Of a stretch of DNA of 64,000 bases, positions 14,057 through 26,290 are shown in pieces. A program made the position numbers and the translations under genes. Within the stretch, counting starts at the first letter, position 1. Every line of letters starts with the position of its first letter. Origin of the DNA: Raphanus sativus (Eukaryota; Streptophyta; Magnoliopsida; Brassicales; Brassicaceae); NCBI RefSeq assembly GCF_000801105.2, contig NC_079514.1, positions 1,736,001 through 1,800,000 on the forward strand, in the 5' to 3' direction. The notes under the pieces are model-generated. The model ran no database searches, was not told where the DNA came from, and saw only the letters and a list, made by a program, of their open reading frames with translations.

Positions 14057-14061
14057 AATAT

Positions 14062-15697
14062 TTGTTTATTCCGCATAATTATCAGTTTGTAGATATTTTA
14101 CCGACCCATATAAATAAAAAGCCAACTATTTCTATCGTATTCTCTACCCACCGTTGATTATTTCAAGGTTTGAGTTTCTCATGATCAAATGACAGACTAG
14201 ACGCGAGAACCATATGTCTAAGGTCCATATAGTATGGATTACTTTGTAAAGTATTTTTAAAACATAGCTGACAAATATTTTATTTAGAGAATAACGTAAA
14301 ATGTACATATTTCTACATATTTGTGTATGTCAAGGAGTAAGTATCCAAATAGATCATTTTAGCCATTTTGAAGTTCTATAACATGTTCAAAGAAAAAGTT
14401 CTATAACATGTATAGGCAACTAGTTGCATCTATATATTCTCAGTTAATGGATGGGAAGCGCATATAATTCTCCACTCTTACACCCAATTTCTATTTGTTA
14501 GTTGTATAAATTAAAATATTGATTAATACGTTGTATCGCTATACAGATTTTAAGATAAAATACAGTTATTTTATGAGTAGATACGAATATTCTGAAGAAT
14601 ATTATAGCGATATAATATTTTTCTACTAAAGTAAAACAAGGTCTTTGCTATATCATGGCAGGCTAAACTATATGACTATTAATGGAAATTTTTTGAAGGT
14701 ATATCATTTGCAGTTTTTTGTTGTTTTAAGGATCAAATATATAGTTTTTCTCAAAGAGGGATTGTGTTTTTGCTAATTGTATTTAAATACTACTCAACAT
14801 TAAACTCAATGGTTCAGCGCATTTTTTTTTTTGGTAAGAGTGGTTCAGCGCAATTAGCAAACATATTAGGTGCAACTAAAATGCATTTTTTGGAATAATT
14901 TTTTTAAATGCTTAATTTCTTCCATTTTCACAAAAGTGTTTACCAGTTGAAATGAAAAAAAAATAGTAAAAAATATTCCATTTCATTCCAAATTATTCCT
15001 TGTCATTCTAGAAAATATAACAACACTCATTTGAAAAATCATCTCACGTCCAAATAGTTCTGCAATAAGTGGAATAATAATTGTATTCCATTAATTATCA
15101 TTCCTTCAATCCCACTTATTCATTTTATTAAGATCCATTTACAGCCATTATGAATCCGACAGTAAATTCAGTACTCTTGTGTGTAAGCAAAAGTTTAATT
15201 TGAGTCTCAATTCATTCATCTCCAAGATGATTTGGAGGAAGCTCTTTAATATTTAATAGTTTTATAACCTCCTTACTAGTTGAAAGCTTGGTAAACTGTA
15301 ACCTAATGCTAATCTACATTAGAGTCTAACAATCTAGTGATCTTCTCCAATCTTGATCTCAAAATTTTATTGAAACACATAGTATATATACTGTGAATAC
15401 CGCTAAATCATGTCTGATCATTTATCACATTAGTCATAATTCAGGCATTTCATTCGACTAAGATCTTTTTGATTACTTAAATTGCTGCGGTTAACAAATA
15501 TGAAACAATATGTTAAGCAATAAGATAAGCGGGAATGCATCGAGTAATAACCAAAAAACGACAAAAGTATGCTTTGAAGACCACATAATTAGCTGTCCAT
15601 ATCTAAGGGTATCCAGACTTGGTTACTCATAAATTAATTAGAAAGATGATTGTGATTGGTGTTATATGTGTTATTATCCACTATCTCTCAATGTTCT
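14062..15697. other. Intergenic region upstream of bHLH gene
   Basis: No gene. It contains two short repeat-flanked insertions: an A-rich one at 14371-14411 (16-bp repeats) and a T-rich one at 14810-14852 (12-bp repeats). The last several hundred bases are presumably the promoter of the bHLH gene. Confidence 0.5.
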
Positions 15698-15707
15698 CTA
15701 TATATAC
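15698..15707 (+). promoter_or_regulatory. TATA box of bHLH gene
   Basis: CTATATATAC lies 113 bases before the ATG and is followed by a CT-rich leader. Position and context fit a core promoter; no transcript evidence is available. Confidence 0.55.
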
Positions 15708-15819
15708 ATCCTAACTTCTCTCCTTTATTCCCTCACTTCCTACAAGAGTTCCAACAAACAGAACTAACCTATCTTCTTAAATAATATTGATCTCTTAATT
15801 AAGACGCTTAAGTTAAAAA

Positions 15820-17640
15820 ATGGAAGCCATGGGCGAATGGAGCAACAACTTCGGAGGAATGTACACATATGCAACCGAAGAAGCAGATTTCATGAACCAG
15901 CTTCTCGCCTCCTACGATCATCCTGGCACCGGCTCAGCCGGTGGAGACCACCAGGGCTTGTATTGGAGCCATGGATCTCATCACAACCACCTTACTCTCA
16001 TGCCTGAAGCCAATAGCTTCTGTTTCTCTGGGGAGAGCAGCAGCTACAGCGTTGGGAACAGTGGATACTATGCGGTGGTACCACCTCCTGTTGAAGAGAA
16101 CAACAATGGGTCGATGGACTTCGGGATGGAAGATGTGACCATCAACACCAACTCTTACCTTGTTGGTGAGGAGACAAGTGAGTGTGACGTTGAGAAATAC
16201 TCATCTGGAAAGACTCTTTTGCCCTTGGAAACCGTCGTTGAGAACCACCATGAGGAGGAGAGCATCTTGCAATCCGAGATCTCTGTGACTACAGCCGATC
16301 ATCATCAGAAATCTGTCACTGGTTCCAGGAAAAGACCACGTGCAACATCCGCTGATGTAAGTTTTACGGTTGTTAAATCTTTTGCAAAAAAAAAAGTTTT
16401 ACGGTTGAAGATTCCTAACTGGTAGTGAATTTAGAGGGATAGAGTTATTTGCATCAAAATAGTGCCATTTGTATTAAAAACATTCTCTACCAAAATACTC
16501 CGTCTGTTTTATACAATATATTTTGTCTCATTGCGCATATATTAAAAATCTATTTTCAAGAAGTATCACTACAAACATAATTTAGATTTAATTTATTTAG
16601 TTATAAATAAAACATTAAAACTTAATTGCTTATGCAGTTTTGATAAAGTTCAAATTACCTAAATATGTAAAAACATAAACGATAAAAATTCTCTAAAACA
16701 CTATACATATGGAAACTGAAGGAGTGTATGATAGTAACATGGTTTATTGACTGATATTGTATTAACTTTTGCAATGCTTTCAGAAAAATAAAAGAGCAAA
16801 AGTGGGTAAGAGGGGCCAAAAGATTATAGAGATGAGTGATGATACCAACAATGGCGAAGAAGATGAATGGGAGAAGGTGAAGAAAAGAAAGAGTGGGGCT
16901 ATGATGAGCAGACAAAACTCGAGCACCACTTTCTGTTCCGAGGAAGAATCACAATGTCCCTCTCAGGATGTTGAAGGGGAAGAGGAAGAAGATGCCTCCA
17001 AGGCCCTCAACCTTAACGGCAAGACCAGGGCCAGTCGCGGTGCTGCCACCGACCCTCAAAGCCTTTACGCAAGGGTAAATATTTTTCTCTTGCTAACGTC
17101 AACGTTTCTTCTTTAATTTGATCAATTAATTTTTTTTTGTTTGGTACACAAAACGTAAATCATTATTCCCCAAAATGTCTAAAGACTAAGTCCGGATATT
17201 TATTTGGTTGTGCAGAAAAGAAGAGAAAGGATAAACGAGAGATTGAGGATTTTGCAAAATCTTGTCCCCAATGGAACGAAGGTAAAAAAAATCATGCAAA
17301 TGTTAAACACATGATGCAGATCATGGTTGTTCTTTGCATGCAGTGTATTTTACAAGCAACGTTAAAAATTCTAAACATATATAGTTTCTTAAATACGTTA
17401 CAGGTTGATATCAGTACAATGCTTGAGGAAGCCGTTCATTACGTAAAATTTTTGCAACTCCAAATTAAGGTGGGTTTTAATTTTGACAGTTTACGTGTAC
17501 ATTCATGCATATCTCATATATGAGTGTGATCTAATTAAATTAAAATAATAATTACGCAGTTATTAAGCTCTGATGATCTATGGATGTATGCGCCGATTGC
17601 TTTTAACGGAATGGACATTGGCCTCAACTCGCCGAGATGA
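15820..17640 (+). CDS. RSL2: RSL2-type bHLH transcription factor
   Basis: Five exons: 15820-16356, 16784-17074, 17216-17281, 17404-17469 and 17560-17640, all phase 0 with GT-AG introns, giving 346 residues. Residues 1-179 are low-complexity and Ser/His/Gly-rich. An acidic, basic-patched stretch follows. The bHLH lies at about 265-320: LYARKRRERINERL is the basic region and helix 1, and VDISTMLEEAVHYVKFLQLQ is helix 2. The tail ends GLNSPR. This is the group VIII ROOT HAIR DEFECTIVE SIX-LIKE class, nuclear activators of root-hair growth. The N-terminal MEAMGEWSNN and the position beside family-10 hydrolases point to RSL2 (At4g33880) rather than RSL4. Length is close to the Arabidopsis protein (about 352). 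Intron 1 holds a Stowaway-like MITE and a small repeat-flanked insertion right behind the donor. Confidence 0.9.
16498..16724. mobile_element. Stowaway-like MITE in bHLH intron 1
   Basis: Bounded by TA on the left (16496-16497), it starts CTCCGTCTGTTTTATACAA and ends with the imperfect inverse of this (GAAACTGAAGGAG), with a TA just after. The ends match the CTCC(C/G)TC-type inverted repeats of Tc1/mariner-derived MITEs. About 227 bp, non-coding. Confidence 0.7.
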
Positions 17641-19071
17641 TGCACGGATCTTGTGATTTTAATTGGACTTTTTCTCATTAATTATATATAACAAAAATGT
17701 AATGATCCATTTCATTTTTGATCCAAAAAAAAACACATCGTACGAGAAATTATAATCGAACTCGTTCCAAGGCGGGGAAATTGTATGATCACCATGTGTA
17801 ATATGAGAGAAATGGAGCACATTCTATTTTTTTCCACATTCCAGTTCTTGTATTCCATCTTTTTAAATAAAGATTTGAGTCATTCTTTATATCTTTTAGA
17901 TGAAGATGTTTCTTCGCAGCGCGCGGAATCTGACCCGATAATGAAATCAAAAAATTCAATGTATGATCACCATCTTCTCATTGGTGTTGTCTCATTGATA
18001 ATCAATGTATTAAAAAAGACTTAACAAAAGAACTTGGTTGATATTTGTATATGTACTAAAATGTCTACAAATTTGTTTTCTTCAATGAAAAAGTAACAAA
18101 AGTAAAAAAATTATTCAAATTACAGACTGGACTTCAGATATTGTAGACTTTTATACAGTGGTGCAGCTAGAATTAGCTAGAGATAGACATACGGTCCGTC
18201 ACATACTTCCTATTCGGAAAGAAAATTGTTGCCACAGATTATTTTCAATAGCCAGAATATATTCTACCATGAATTTACCTATTTAAAAAAATTAGTTGTG
18301 TTGGCAAAACCGAATGTTCATAAGATGGACTGTTGCAAGAGAGACATGGCGAGCTAGCCGCTATGGAGTTCCTAACTAAACAGTTGGTTTGTTATAATAT
18401 GTTTGCAACCAAATATGGTAGATGTTGTAACCTACCGCATTTCTCTCGCCAGATGAAGTATAAAACTGTGTGATCTATGATTTTTCGTTACCGTACAACA
18501 CCAAGTTTAATATCGAGACGTCAAGCATAACCTTGCACATTCAACTTTACCATCAAGCATCAATCTTACTAAACTTCTTCAATTCCAAGGCTTCCAAGGT
18601 TAACCTAGTTCATGCTCCCTGGTGCTTGATGAATGATCGAGGAACATCTAACGATCATGATGATAATCAATTTCAACCATTTTTACGGTATTAAGCATAT
18701 ATCACCTAGTTGTTTGCATGCCACTATACAAGTAATTTTAGTGCCAAATAAATATTTTATAACCGAATAACTCTAGTCGTCCAAACCAGAAAGGAATAGT
18801 TTACATACATGAAACTTCGGGCGCTGCAACGTTCATTCTCACACGTATTCTTGAATAAGTCCAGTTCATGTATATAGTTTATTTACTCTTGAAATGGAAT
18901 ATTGTAGTACTAATTCTGCGCATTTGATTTTCCACAGTCTGATTTTTATTAAATATAATTGTTCCCATGCAATAGACGTGTTATACTGATGCTGATGCTG
19001 ATGCACCATCTTATAAGTATTCCCTGAGACCCTGACAAGAGTCTGAATACATGATATCAAATAATTAAATA
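17641..19071. other. Intergenic region after bHLH gene
   Basis: No gene is supported. A slightly GC-richer patch at about 18470-18690 has a short open frame but no family I recognise and no exon-like structure. Arabidopsis has other genes in this interval as I remember it; none is visible here. Confidence 0.45.
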
Positions 19072-19307
19072 CTCCCTCTGTTTTTAAAAGATGCATGTTC
19101 AGGAAAAAATATTTGTTTCAAAAAGATGTATTTTTTATGTTTTCTATATAAAAATTACAATTTTCAATAAAATTAATTGAATTTATTGAAAGACTATTGG
19201 TTAAAATGCATTGAAATTTGATATTTTCTAAAAACAATGCATGATTAATGTGTTTTCTTAATATGTGTGAAAACTCCAAAATATACATCTTTAAAAAACA
19301 GAGGGAG
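19072..19307. mobile_element. Stowaway-like MITE
   Basis: 236 bp with inverted ends CTCCCTCTGTTTTTAAAAGA and its reverse complement (TTTAAAAAACAGAGGGAG), flanked by TA on both sides (19070-19071 and 19308-19309). This is typical of mariner-derived MITEs. Non-coding. Confidence 0.9.
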
Positions 19308-19905
19308 TAAGATTTTATTTCTCATAGATCAAAACTTTTAAAAGTAACTAGAGAGCATATCCATTTTCAGCCTCGAATATTATCAACAATCAAACTTATT
19401 AATTGCCATCAATATCAGATATTTTATTTTTATTAATACTTAATTCATATTAAAATTACAACTGTTTTTAGCAAAAAAAATTTATAACTGTTTATTTAAG
19501 CCGACGATTTTTACAGCTCTGAAAAGTAATAACGAATTCTTTATACCATCAAACTTCAATCAGTTTCTTATTTAAAATGTTCATGACATCAAAACTATAA
19601 TTCTACAGCTTTATCCCATTAGTTTAAAAGTGATTATGAAACTTCTATAGCATCGAATTTTAATAAATATCCCGTTTATGATAAGATTTAGTATATAAAA
19701 GTTTGTATATCGATTTTTTTTTGAAAACTCGTATAAAGAAATAAAAATAATTTAAATATATACTGATAATGATATCTTGTAAAGCATTTTTGTTAAAAAG
19801 TAAAGTTAAAAATAAAAGAAGAGTTCTCAAACATCGCGAAAGTTTATGGTTGTAAGTGTCTGGTTGCTAAAAAGAAAATCCTTCAAAAAAAGTCTATGGT
19901 TCTAA

Positions 19906-20195
19906 GAGCATCTTCATTGGTGAATTTCATGGGGAGGTTCACCAAAAAAAAATTTATTATTTTTTATTATTTTTTTTACTGTTTGATTTTTTTTTCTGTA
20001 AAAAAAAAAAGTAAAAAAAAATAATAATCGACCAACTGCGGGCCGCCACGTGTCGTGGGGCCCACAAAATAGTGATGATACAGGTTCAGTGGGAAGAGAC
20101 TATGAGAGGGGAAGTTCATAGAATTTGATTTTTTTAATATTTTTTTTTTTTGGATTTGTGTGAACCCCCCATTAGTTTCACTAATGGGGATGCTC
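19906..20195. mobile_element. Tourist-like MITE (GAGCATC family)
   Basis: 290 bp with ends GAGCATCTTCATTGGTGAA and an inverse copy ending GGGGATGCTC, flanked by the 3-bp duplication TAA (19903-19905 and 20196-20198), as for PIF/Harbinger-derived MITEs. The interior is poly-A/T-rich and holds a GCCACGTGTCGTGGGGCCC segment with a G-box (CACGTG). Confidence 0.85.
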
Positions 20196-20979
20196 TAAGA
20201 AACAGAACAAAACTTTTGAAATATTTTAAATAAAGGTCAACTATATTATAATAGGTAGTCTAATCCATTTAGAACTAAATTCAACAAGCAAAGTTATGTA
20301 AGTTGTAAAATTGTCTCTATGAGAAAAAGGTTGTAAAATTGACATGCTGGCTATTAAAATAGTATTTGACTTTGGCTTTTTGTCACTTCCTAAACTCTTA
20401 ACTTTCAGTTGCCTTAGCCCCATGGTATATTTTTATAATTTTGTCAACCTGTTCATGGTACATAAATATATATTTTATTGTTGAGGTTCTTTTGATATTA
20501 ACAGCCATAAAAATAAATTCAAATGCTATATATACATATAAGTAGAAGGAACAAGTCATATTGTTTTTTTTTCTCATGTCCTACGCTTTGATTATTTAAG
20601 AAAGTAAACAAAAACTATAATTATACAAAGATCGGTTGATCGTATCATATAAATTCCTGTAGGTTATATTATTTGTTATTATTGCATAATTTGGCTCCAA
20701 AGCCATCAATGGCGACTCTTTCTACCCATTTACTTTTCTATTAACTTTTTTTTTATTTCTTTCAATAACCTACATAGTTTTTAAAGTTTTAAAAGAAAAT
20801 TCAGAATAATAGTTTACAAAAAAAAAATTCAGAATAATAAGCCCAGGTTTGAGATCATATCATATAATGTACTCAACTCGACTTATAATTACAATAATCA
20901 ATCAAATAGTTTACTGAAATGACAGCTACTAAGAAACCCTTCCAGATTCAAAAGAATTTGCTAGATTATAAACACAATT
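20196..20979. other. AT-rich intergenic region
   Basis: No gene. It holds two small repeat-flanked insertions, at 20302-20341 (12-bp repeats) and 20796-20839 (16-bp repeats around GTTTACAAAAAA). Confidence 0.5.
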
Positions 20980-21232
20980 ATTTAACAGTATAACCAAGCG
21001 GTAATAACATGATAGTAAGATAAACTTAATGCAAAGTGTACATCCGTCAGGGTTCAAGTCATACTAGAAACTAAGTTGTAATTTGCTTGGCCAGACAAAG
21101 ATTTAACCGTACTTAAGGTTTCATTAGAAAATCCGGGACCAAACCAGTCGTCGATCGGTATTGACCCCTTAGATGATTAGTTGGGGTTCGACCCAGACAT
21201 CCCATGTCAGAAAAAATATATTTAACATTATA
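20980..21232 (+). mobile_element. tRNA-derived SINE (imperfect TSD)
   Basis: A body of about 227 bp (20993-21219) starts ACCAAGCGGTAAT, like a Pol III A box, and has GGTTCAAGTC (21053-21062) as a B box. It ends in a short A run. Flanks ATTTAACAGTATA (20980-20992) and ATTTAACATTATA (21220-21232) differ at one base and look like an old target duplication. It is not a functional tRNA, since no cloverleaf or acceptor stem can be drawn. Confidence 0.55.
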
Positions 21233-21951
21233 TCTTTTCTTAGTGTACATGTTTTTAGAATTATATTTCAACACTTTTATTGGACAAACTAGTTCGATAT
21301 ATCAATCGTGATGTAGGAGACAAGTAATCTGTTGACAAACATCATCAATACATAGTTATAAAATTCGTGGTGTGAGCTTGCAGACCATTTTAAATATGGC
21401 CCATATATAACCCACCAATTTCTAGGGTTTTGAAATTTCTCATCTTTCTCGCAAATGCAAAAGCTTCCCACAGCATTAAGTTGATTTCTGATGTCGATCT
21501 CCTCAAACACTTAGCCATCCTCTTTTGTCTTTCGTGTTTGAGAAGTCAAGCATACAACTAGTTCATATTTGAGTAGTTTAATTCTTAGTAATAATGTGGC
21601 AGATAGTATGTTTTGTTCTTAATCTAGACATGGTATATCTATATATGTGTATCCATGTCTGCGGCCCCATGAGCATCATTAGGCTGGGTTCTTAAAGTTG
21701 AAGCCTCAATATTGTCATGGATTTATCAATAATACTGAACTTCCTCTTCAGTCTTTCGAGTTGTTGTAGTGTTGGAAATAGTTGCCTTGTGCCAGTCCAA
21801 TCTTAATTAAATTTAATATTGGTTACTTGTTGACAATGAAATAAGTTAGAACATGCGATTACATCAAAGGAAACATAATAACTTTGAAAGACAAACAACT
21901 TCTTCAGGGTTCTTCTGGATTTTAGGGTTGATACCTAGTAACTATTTTTGA
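21233..21951. other. Intergenic region
   Basis: No gene and no clear repeat structure recognised. Ordinary AT-rich DNA. Confidence 0.4.
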
Positions 21952-22691
21952 ACCGGCGTTAGGCCTGGGCGTTCGAGTCTTCGGGTCGGGTTCGAGTCGG
22001 TTCCTTTCGGGTCCAGGTTTTTTCGGGTCCTAAATATTTGGACCCATTGACCCAACAAATACTTATAAATTTTTGGGTCGGGCTCGGGTCGATTCTTGAT
22101 CGGGTCCGGGTTGGTTCGGGTCTATAATTAAAATACTTGTAAACTACTCATAATTTTTTGAATCCGGATCGGATTCGGGTATTTAAGATCTAAAAAGACA
22201 AAAAAACACAAATTTAATCAAATTTAGTTAAAATATGTCATATATATATCTAAAATCTTTCAAAATAACTTAAAATAAACTATTAAACTAAAAAGATAAA
22301 ATTTTGAATTCTAAACTTTACATTTAAAGCTTTATATTATTTGAAAATGTTACAAAAATAATAATAAAGATTATTAACAAAAAAAATATTTCAACTAAAT
22401 CGTAAAATAAAATATAGAAAATAGAACATAACATAACCTAGTTTTGGATATTAATGTTTTTAAGTCGGGTATGAATCGGTTCTTTTCCGGTCGGGTCTAT
22501 TCGGGTCGGTTCTTTTCGGGTCCGCGTCTATTCGGGTCGGTTCTTTTCGGGTCCGGGTCTATTTGGACATAAAATTTTTGGACCCAATAGGTACTTATAA
22601 ATTTTCGGGTCGGTTCCGGTTCGAGTTTTTTTGGGTCAGTTCCGGGTCGGGTCTTCGAGTCCAAGTTAAAATGCCCAGGCTTAACCGTCGT
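21952..22691. mobile_element. Non-autonomous hAT-like element
   Basis: 724 bp (21960-22683) with inverted ends TAGGCCTGGGCGTT and TAAGCCTGGGCATT (right end read inward). Flanks ACCGGCGT (21952-21959) and ACCGTCGT (22684-22691) are an 8-bp target duplication with one mismatch, as for hAT elements. Both halves are packed with variants of TCGGGTCGGTTC, so the element is partly self-complementary around an AT-rich centre. No transposase. Confidence 0.75.
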
Positions 22692-22815
22692 AATTGACGA
22701 TTTACTAAATGTGTTGCTATTGACTAGATTTGCTTTCCATATCTGTCCTCCATGCCAAAAAAAAAGAGAGGATAGCTTTGAGATATTTCCTAGATTTAAA
22801 ATATACTGTTCTATT

Positions 22816-23129
22816 AACGATTAATGGAAATGTGGAAGCTCTCTTGGTACAGTGGTTTGATTAAGGGTTCATTAATGCTTCTATACTAGGAGATTTCGGT
22901 TTCGAATCCCAGTGAAGACGGAATTATGTGAATTAAAGGAGAAAAGACTTACAAGAGATTATGCGGCATGGCGCAAGGAATACCGTCAGGCATGGATTCG
23001 ATAGGGTGGTTCAGGTGAGTTGATGCAGTCATTAACAGGTAGAATTGTCGAATGTAAAATCGTCGGTAACATTCTTATAGTTTGTAATAGCATAATTATC
23101 CAGAGTTAAAAAAAACGATTAATGGAAAT
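22816..23129 (+). mobile_element. tRNA-derived SINE with 16-bp TSD
   Basis: A 282-bp body (22832-23113) begins GTGGAAGCTCTCTTGGTACA, with an A-box-like CTTGGTACAGTGG and a B-box-like GGTTTCGAATCCC (about 22899-22911). It ends in an A run. The direct repeat AACGATTAATGGAAAT flanks it exactly (22816-22831 and 23114-23129), which settles it as a retroposed SINE rather than a tRNA gene. Confidence 0.9.
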
Positions 23130-23279
23130 ATAAATATATATCTCCACTTTTCTTTCCAAAACAAGTATGGTAAGAAAATCATAAAATTGTTTTTGTCAAT
23201 TCATTATATACCATAAATAAAATAGTATAAATATTATTGGAAACCCTTAATCGTCATCTAGTGATTCTTTAGTTCCACA

Positions 23280-25743
23280 ATGAAGCTTCTGCTACTGCTG
23301 CTAGCCTTTTGCAGCCTTTATCTATCAAGTTGTTCTCCATCTTATCCTCTGACTTGCCTATATTATTCTTGTTGTTAATATATGTATAGATGTTAGATTT
23401 GGAGTTTATTTCTTCGCAATATGTATTTTCTGTTTGCACATGATAAATAACTTTTGAATCTCTTATTATCAACGAACAAAAAATAAGAAGTAATGGATTG
23501 ATATATATTGTATGAAAAACTTTTGCAGGGTGTGAAGAAAAGTTTGTACCTTACGATTACTCGGCAACGATAGAGGCAAGCTATTCTCTGTTCTTTATTC
23601 AGATATGTTCGTTGGAAAGTTCTCTTTCTGATTATCTTTTTTGTATTGGTGCAGTGTTTAGAGAACCCTCATAAACCACAGTACAATGGAGGGATCATCG
23701 TGAACGCTGACCTACAAAATGGTTCACAAGGCTGGTCTCAATTCGCAAACGCCAAAGTCGATTTCAGAGAATTCGGAGGCAATAGGTTTGTTGTTGCACG
23801 AGGGAGGAATCAATCTTATGACAGCGTCTCGCAGAAAGTTTATTTGGAAAAGGGGCTTCTCTACACTTTCTCTGGTATGTATAGTTTCAAATTTGTGTTT
23901 CTTGGATCTTACTCTTTAGAATTCTATATGCATTTTACCAATTATCATGTGATGAATTTTATGTTACTTGTAGCTTGGTTACAAGTAAGCAGAGGAAATG
24001 CTCCCGTGATAGCCATTTTCAAGAAGAATGGTGAATATAAGCATGCCGGTTCGGTTATTGCTGAATCTAAATGCTGGTCCATGCTCAAAGGTGGTCTCAC
24101 CATTGATGAATCTGGTCCTGCCGAACTTTACTTTGAGGTATCTACATATACAAACATCGTCATTGTCTTGACTCTCGACCGTTTTTCTAAGTAACCTAGT
24201 AATTATAATATTTTTTAAAGAAAAAAAAAATTAAAATGTGATAATTAGTGGGACTAGCGAAACTGACCTACTATGATTCTTATTTCCGTGCTCATGTGTA
24301 GAGCGAGGATAAAACCGTTGAGATATGGGTTGATAGCGTCTCGTTGCAACCATTCACACAAGAAGAGTGGAACGCTCACCACGAGCAGAGCATTCACAAG
24401 ACGAGGAAGGGAGCCATGAGGATCAGAGCCGTAAACAGCTTAGGTGAGCCAGTACCAAACGCAACAATCTCCATCGTACACAATAGACTTGGGTTCCCAT
24501 TCGGGTGCGAAGTAGAAAAGAACATACTTGGAAACCAAGCATACCAAAACTGGTTCACTAAGAGATTCACCGTGACAACTTTCGCGAACGAGATGAAATG
24601 GTACAGCACGGAAGCAGTAAGAGGCAAAGAGGATTACACAACAGCAGACGCGATGTTAAGATTCTTCAAAGAGCACGGTATCGCTGTACGTGGACACAAT
24701 ATCGTATGGAACGACCCTAAGTACCAACTTAGTTGGGTGACTTCTTTGTCCGGTAACGATCTATACAACGCCGTGAAAAGAAGGGTTTCCTCGGTGGTCT
24801 CAAGGTACAAAGGCCAGCTTTTGAGTTGGGACGTTGTGAATGAGAATCTACATTTCTCGTTTTTTGAGAGCAAGATGGGTCCTCAAGCCTCTTATTACAT
24901 CTATGCGTTGGCGCATTCCATAGACCCGCGGACAACAATGTTTATGAATGAGTTCAACACGTTGGAGCAACCGGGAGATTCGGGTTCTAGTCCAGCAAGG
25001 TATTTGGGGAAGCTTAGAGAGCTTCAATCTATTCGTGTTGCCGGAAACATTCAGTTAGGGATCGGTCTTGAGTCTCATTTCAACACTCCTAACATTCCGT
25101 ATATGAGATCAGCTCTTGACACTCTTGCTGCCACTGGTTTGCCTATTTGGCTCACTGAGGTCGACGTCCAAGCTCCTCCTAATGTCCAGGTAACTCAAAT
25201 AAATATTTTCTTATAATCTGTCTTAAGATTTGGGGGCTATAGAAAATTTAGTAAACACTGTAATAGAAATTTTTTAAAACAATTTTGAGATATGTTTATG
25301 TGAATAATCTCTTAAAATTTGGAAGTCACATGTCAATGTTTTACATGCTAATGCCCAACCGGTTCTATTTCTGATGTTCGAGTTTCTTGCAGGCCAACTA
25401 TTTTGAGCAGGTCCTAAGGGAAGGCCACGCGCATCCGCAGGTGAAAGGAATGGTGACTTGGAGTGGTTATTCTCCATCAGGTTGCTACAAAATGTGCCTC
25501 ACCGATGGAAACTTCAGGAACCTACCCACCGGAGACGTTGTGGACAAACTTCTGCGTGAGTGGGGAGGGCTTCGTGGGCAAACCACAGGTTTAACTGATG
25601 CTGATGGATTCTTTCAAGCTTCACTCTTCCATGGTGACTATGATATCAGTATTGCTCATCCTCTCACTAATTCAACTGTTTCTCACTGCTTTAAGTTGAA
25701 TTCTGATGACTCTCAACCATCTCCCTTTGTCGTTCATGTTTGA
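23280..25743 (+). CDS. GH10 endo-1,4-beta-xylanase-like protein
   Basis: Six exons (23280-23328, 23529-23575, 23655-23874, 23974-24137, 24302-25189, 25393-25743) give 572 residues. The protein starts with a signal peptide (MKLLLLLLAFCSLYLS), so it is probably secreted to the cell wall. Residues about 35-165 form an N-terminal carbohydrate-binding-like module, followed by a family-10 glycoside hydrolase barrel. The acid/base glutamate is in WDVVNEN (about E341) and the nucleophile in IWLTEVD (about E446), so it should be active on beta-1,4-xylan or a related wall polymer. The intron after exon 2 has a GC donor (GAG|GCAAG). It resembles the At4g33840 group. A second GH10 gene follows in the same direction 1.8 kb downstream. 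Confidence 0.9.
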
Positions 25744-26290
25744 TACGCTAAGTTTACAACTACTTTGTACTATTTGAGTAGTTTAATTCTTAGTGAAAAT
25801 AGTGCCGCAAGTGTGAGGAAACTCCCAAGGGATATTATTACTCTTGAACACTTTTGTCGTGGGCACAAAAATATTTTTAAATCTTGATTTTTTTTTATTT
25901 TACGCCAAATTTGATTAGGCGTAACTTTGATATATGTATTTTTTTTTGCTAAAGAACAATTTCTCTATAATGTAACACCACCAGTCTATGTCACTTGACA
26001 AGTGCTTCGACGTAACTCCAAAAATGTTTCACGGGCAGAAATTTTAGCTACTAGTTAAAACCAACTTCTTGCTCTCCTAGTCTCCTTTGTATGTGAAACG
26101 TACTTTTACCATTTACCCATTTAAGGTTCTATAAATTCGTTCTTTCTTTGAAATTGGTTGTGGATATTTAATCTTTTGTTTGCTTTTAGTTTTGGGATGA
26201 AGGCAGGTGGAATCCGTTCGAAACGTACTTACATATTCGTTTCAGACTGTGTAGTTGAAGTCCTATTCATCTCATATAAATGTTTTAGGA
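25744..26290. other. Intergenic region between GH10 genes
   Basis: Probable 3' UTR of the upstream hydrolase, then AT-rich DNA with no supported gene. Confidence 0.5.

Larger units (their letters stand above)
8873..14061 (+). mobile_element. Defective Ty1/copia element with TSD
   Basis: Two 153-bp LTRs, identical as far as I can read (8878-9030 and 13904-14056), begin TGTTATAAAT and end TTTCACAACA. They are flanked by the 5-bp target duplication AATAT (8873-8877 and 14057-14061). The left LTR has a TATA-like CTATATAAGG near its end and is followed by a primer-site-like GTTATCAGCACGA. A purine tract AAGGGGGAG (about 13895-13903) precedes the right LTR. The interior keeps gag remnants with a zinc knuckle, but pol is reduced to fragments full of stops. 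Identical LTRs with a decayed interior suggest a recent move of an already defective copy using enzymes supplied in trans. Confidence 0.9.

Noticed and set aside
22845..22912. tRNA-like A and B boxes
   Set aside because: No acceptor stem or anticodon arm can be drawn, and the sequence sits at the head of a 282-bp unit with an A tail and exact 16-bp flanking repeats, so it is a SINE.
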